Origin: Nitrospirota bacterium | GTDB taxonomy: Bacteria; Nitrospirota; Nitrospiria; Nitrospirales; Nitrospiraceae | NCBI GenBank assembly: GCA_005877535.1 | Contig: VBOM01000207.1 | Span: 1 to 8,708, forward strand | Direction: 5' to 3' | Length of the DNA: 8,708 nt | Part shown: positions 6,404 through 8,708 of the stretch, in pieces | How the letters are laid out: each line of letters starts with the position of its first letter | Numbering within the stretch: position 1 is the stretch's first letter | Notes under the pieces: generated by a model | What the model was told of the DNA's origin: nothing | The model's input: only the letters and a program-made list of their open reading frames with translations | Database searches by the model: none | Made by a program: the position numbers and the translations under genes

Positions 6404-6533
6404 GCTTCCACCCCGTCTGCTGATTCGATCATGGTATTCGTTCCAGTGGAGAATCCGCTAGGACGGACGAAGGAGAGGTAATCGCGGTGTATACTGGTTA
6501 GTGAGACATGCGATTGATGTTTCTCTGAGAACG
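6404..6533. other. Spacer with a weak promoter-like TATACT
   Basis: A possible -10 hexamer TATACT lies at 6490-6495, without a good -35 box. It would place transcription start near 6502, ahead of a six-codon frame (6508-6528) and the signal-peptide-like frame at 6534. I see no RNA gene or other repeat in this stretch. Confidence 0.3.
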
Positions 6534-6617
6534 ATGAGAGTCACGATTTGGTATATCGTTCTTGCTCTTGGAATGTTATTGAACCCGCTAGGCGCGAGTG
6601 GCCACGACTTTGCGTAG
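6534..6617 (+). CDS. Possible 27-residue signal-peptide-like small protein
   Basis: An ATG frame encoding MRVTIWYIVLALGMLLNPLG followed by ASGHDFA and a stop. It has one positive charge at the N-terminus, a hydrophobic core (residues 4-19) and a small-residue GAS-G region, so it reads like a secretion signal or a tiny membrane peptide. Its last 20 nt overlap the start of the next gene in another frame, which would permit translational coupling. It could also be a remnant of an older signal sequence. A weak GAG lies about 8 nt upstream of the start. It is short enough to be chance. Confidence 0.3.
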   Translation: MRVTIWYIVLALGMLLNPLGASGHDFA

Positions 6618-7044
6618 ATTGGGTTGCTGTATTCAGGTCTGGGTCCTTCTGTCGGCTGCCGTGGCGTCGGCAGAAGTGGTTCAGATCGGGAATATCATGA
6701 CGAGACCAGAGACGTACCATTTAAAGGATGTACAGTTACAAGGGGTTGCCACTCATATTCAAGCGCTTCCACCCACCTTTATGAGTAAGTTTGGGACTAT
6801 GTGTTATGGGGCGTACACGTTTACGCTCGGCGATGAAACCGGGAGTATTGTTGTGGAGGTGCCTAGCATGTGCGGGCGTTCGCAGGAGGCCGTCACGATC
6901 ATTGCTGAAGATCAAAAGGTTTCGGTAGCGGTCCGCATCGAAGCGCCAGGGTATTACACGGGGTCTGGTATCGCTCCGCCCGGCGAAGTCAAATCTACCA
7001 CTCGTGCCATAGCCCTGCGTGAGCCAATTGTGCAAGATAGATGA
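6598..7044 (+). CDS. Small secreted protein with OB-fold-like pattern, function unknown
   Basis: A 148-residue protein with a probable Sec signal peptide: RR at residues 6-7, a hydrophobic core at 12-22 and an A23-S24-A25 cleavage site, giving a mature protein starting EVVQIG. The mature part reads as a compact beta domain: IGNIMTRPETYHLKDVQLQG (30-49) followed by YTFTLGDETGSIVVEV (73-88). This arrangement (a strand introducing an element, then a response to DETG-type strands) is seen in exported OB-fold proteins. Two cysteines, C69 and C92, could form a disulfide in the periplasm. The start is GTG at 6598, the first start after an in-frame TAG at 6589. No strong ribosome-binding site is seen. 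It is convergent with the epimerase-like gene. The OB-fold assignment is inferred by eye; no function is offered. Confidence 0.75.
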   Translation: MATTLRRLGCCIQVWVLLSAAVASAEVVQIGNIMTRPETYHLKDVQLQGVATHIQALPPTFMSKFGTMCYGAYTFTLGDETGSIVVEVPSMCGRSQEAVTIIAEDQKVSVAVRIEAPGYYTGSGIAPPGEVKSTTRAIALREPIVQDR

Positions 7045-7117
7045 GACAACCGTTGTACGCGGTCGCTTCTGTGAGAAGAAATGGAGTAGTTAGTGGCGTC
7101 GAGCGTGATGGCCTTGC

Positions 7118-7930
7118 TTACGATGGTGAATGTGTTGACTCAATGAGATCGAGTGCCTCGTACAAATCGGGATGCCGAAGCCGATAATCCAGTTCAGAAC
7201 GAAGCTTGGCGTTGCTGATTCGTTTTCCCGATGAACAGTCTTCTTTTACCGCTGCCGCTGTCACACCCCATCGTTGCTGCGCTGTCTCGCAGATGTCCTT
7301 CCACGTGCGGGGTGTCCCATCGCTCACGTTGTAGCTCTCGCCCGGTTTTCCTTTGTCGAGCGTAAGCAGACAAATCGTGGCCAAGTCTTCGACATGAATC
7401 AGGTTCACATACCTGCGTGACGATCCGACGCGCCCACTTTTGATCCAGTCCAGTGGGTTGCGGCCTGGCCCGTAGATGCCTGCCACGCGCAGGCTGATCG
7501 CACCGTATTCTGTTCGCAGGTATTCCTCTCCCTGTACGCGCGATTTCGTCAGATCGATTGGAGCGCTCTCGTCGATCCAGGGTGGCGGGTACTCTTGTGA
7601 GTGACCAACGTCGTAGGCGGAGGTGCTTCCGAGCACGACAAGGCGGCGAGGCGTTGCCCCAAGAGTCTTGGCAAAGGTCTGGACCTGGGCGAGCGGAGTT
7701 GCGGGAAAACACCAGACGAGATCAGCATCTGGCGGTATATTTTCCCAGGTCGATCGCTGTTCCAAATCAAACATCACGCGTTGATCCGAAGGAATCTCTG
7801 CGAGGTGGTTCAGGGGATCTCTGCTCGTGGCGCAGACAGGCCATCCCGCTGCCATTGCCGTTCCATACAACGCGCGCCCGGTATAGCCGGATCCCAACAC
7901 AACCAGCGGTGATGTCGCCTGTCGCGTCAC
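7118..7930 (-). CDS. YeeZ-like NAD(P)-binding SDR/epimerase-family protein
   Basis: A 270-residue Rossmann-fold protein of the NAD-dependent epimerase/dehydratase superfamily, atypical SDR branch, resembling Escherichia coli YeeZ in length and motif order. The dinucleotide-binding loop is GSGYTG (13-18) after the first beta strand. GSTSAYD (101-107), LRVAGIYGPGRNPL (147-160), VNLIHVEDLA (175-184) and the C-terminal SGKRISNAKLRSELDY (234-249) follow in the YeeZ order. The normal catalytic YxxxK is not evident: where the Tyr-Lys pair is expected the sequence is SRVQGEEYL (130-138), as in other atypical SDRs. The substrate is therefore unknown and enzymatic activity uncertain. The start is GTG at 7930, chosen because GGGGGA (7942-7937) lies 6 nt upstream. 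The protein is probably cytoplasmic. It is divergent from the lipoprotein gene. Confidence 0.86.
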   Translation of the reverse strand: MTRQATSPLVVLGSGYTGRALYGTAMAAGWPVCATSRDPLNHLAEIPSDQRVMFDLEQRSTWENIPPDADLVWCFPATPLAQVQTFAKTLGATPRRLVVLGSTSAYDVGHSQEYPPPWIDESAPIDLTKSRVQGEEYLRTEYGAISLRVAGIYGPGRNPLDWIKSGRVGSSRRYVNLIHVEDLATICLLTLDKGKPGESYNVSDGTPRTWKDICETAQQRWGVTAAAVKEDCSSGKRISNAKLRSELDYRLRHPDLYEALDLIESTHSPS

Positions 7931-7937
7931 TCAATAT

Positions 7938-7956
7938 CCCCCGGTCCGTAAGGCCG
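7938..7956 (-). promoter_or_regulatory. Leader hairpin overlapping the ribosome-binding site of the epimerase-like gene
   Basis: The sequence CCCGG-T-CC, GTAA, GG-CCGGG (plus-strand order) can form a stem of about seven pairs, including one wobble, with a short loop. In the minus-strand mRNA it covers part of the G-run that serves as Shine-Dalgarno (7942-7937). It might lower or regulate initiation, but this is pattern only. Confidence 0.3.
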
Positions 7957-8020
7957 GGCCATCTTTTCACAGTCGCGTGTAATGACACAACTGTTGCCTC
8001 AATAAGGAATTCAAACTAGA

Positions 8021-8708
8021 ATGCCTCATATGAAATCCATTGCATCTGTGTTGTCGATCATTGCCCTTGGGTTCGGACTCTTAGGCTGTCCAGGCAGTGG
8101 GGGCGGCGGCGGTGGGGGCAGTACCCCAGCCTTTGCGGTGTCGACGACCGCAGCCGATTTCGGTGTGGTAGGCAACGCGGGTTACTCTTCGACACTTTCT
8201 GCTACCGGAGGCACTCCCCCATATACCTGGACCGATGTCGCTCCTGCATTGCCTCCGTTAGGACTTGCCCTCGACACCGCGACAGGTGTCATTTCTGGTA
8301 CTCCGACGGCAACAACGGCGAACGCCTTTACTGTGACATTCCAGGTTACTGATTCCGGTGGGAGGATGGCGAGCGGCCCGGTCACGCTTCGTCTTCGCCC
8401 CCGTACCGATCGTGCATCAGTCGACACTGCGGGCAATTCAATAGCCGGGTCATTGAACACCGAACCTTCAATCAATCGCACGGATGGGCGATTTATTGCG
8501 TTTTCCTCCACCGCCCCCAATCTCGTCGCAGGCGTGACCGGCAATCAAGTGTATGTTCATGACCGGCAAACTGGTCAGTCTAGCCTGGCATCAAAAAGCA
8601 GCCTTGGGAGTGCAGGTATCGGCGGAGTGAGTAGTGCGGCTTCTATTAGTGCAGACGGGCGCTTTATCGCCTTTGCGTCAACTGCTACGAACTTAGTTGC
8701 AGGCGTGA
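8021..8708 (+). CDS. Lipoprotein with putative Ig (He_PIG) domain and PD40/TolB-like propeller repeats (3' end outside window)
   Basis: 229 residues are visible and the frame is open at the right edge. Residues 1-23 are a lipoprotein signal with lipobox L20-L21-G22-C23, so C23 is the lipidated residue; the mature start is followed by a glycine run (27-33) acting as a linker. Residues 37-125 match a putative Ig (He_PIG) domain: GGTPPYTWTD, then LDTATGVISGTPTA and FTVTFQVTDSGG. From about 128, repeats of the PD40/WD40-like propeller type start, with SINRTDGRFIAFSSTAPNLV (150-169) and VYVHDRQTGQ (177-186). A second blade, ISADGRFIAFASTATNLVAGV (209-229), is cut by the window. Such proteins are anchored in the outer envelope; partners are unknown. 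The start ATG at 8021 has AAGGAA at 8004-8009, a somewhat long 11 nt away; an in-frame ATG at 8030 is the alternative. Confidence 0.88.
   Translation, partial: MPHMKSIASVLSIIALGFGLLGCPGSGGGGGGGSTPAFAVSTTAADFGVVGNAGYSSTLSATGGTPPYTWTDVAPALPPLGLALDTATGVISGTPTATTANAFTVTFQVTDSGGRMASGPVTLRLRPRTDRASVDTAGNSIAGSLNTEPSINRTDGRFIAFSSTAPNLVAGVTGNQVYVHDRQTGQSSLASKSSLGSAGIGGVSSAASISADGRFIAFASTATNLVAGV

Noticed and set aside
7045..7117. Terminator between the secreted protein gene and the epimerase-like gene
   Set aside because: Only tiny stems (for example CTTCT/AGAAG) are present, with no T-run; nothing strong enough to call.
8182..8544. 120-residue antisense open frame in the lipoprotein gene
   Set aside because: Its translation is Val/Pro/Ala-rich and mirrors the Thr/Gly-rich sense repeats; no start signal or domain is seen.

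Overview
This 8.7 kb window looks like ordinary chromosome from a moderately GC-rich bacterium, with eight main genes. My best guess is a Nitrospira-type genome (Nitrospirota). That rests on the overall style and on a 125-nt symmetric palindrome at 6279-6403 resembling intergenic repeats I recall from Nitrospira; it is an inference I could not check by search. I see no rRNA, tRNA, CRISPR array, transposase or phage gene.

Layout, left to right: (1) 1-1243, minus: an MFS transporter whose C-terminal end lies outside the window. (2) 1244-1396: a divergent spacer with a strong hairpin. (3) 1397-2038, plus: a small J-domain protein with a helical tail. (4) 2039-2132: a convergent spacer made of degenerate 7-nt units in two inverted blocks. 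(5) 4462-2131, minus: a probable two-gene operon, with a class V aminotransferase first and a prolidase-like amidohydrolase second. The aminotransferase has lost its usual C-terminal domain and ends in a membrane-segment-like tail. (6) 4463-4773: a divergent spacer with a promoter candidate and an imperfect palindrome. (7) 4774-6279, plus: a CPBP-family intramembrane protease with a large N-terminal soluble insert. (8) 6279-6403: the 125-nt palindrome, starting on the last base of the protease stop codon. (9) 6534-7044, plus: a 27-residue signal-peptide-like frame overlapping a gene for a small secreted protein with an OB-fold-like pattern. (10) 7930-7118, minus: a YeeZ-like SDR/epimerase-family protein. 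(11) 8021-8708, plus: a lipoprotein with a putative Ig domain and the start of a PD40-type beta-propeller, cut by the right edge.

The genes do not form one clear pathway. The only convincing functional pair is the aminotransferase and amidohydrolase (34 nt apart, same strand), which suggests amino acid or dipeptide catabolism. The protease, the small secreted protein and the lipoprotein are all envelope-associated but are separately organised. I do not see an obvious new multi-gene system. The points most worth a second look are the chimeric aminotransferase, the inverted heptamer arrays, the 125-nt palindrome, and a 13-nt promoter-like motif shared by the J-protein and protease genes.
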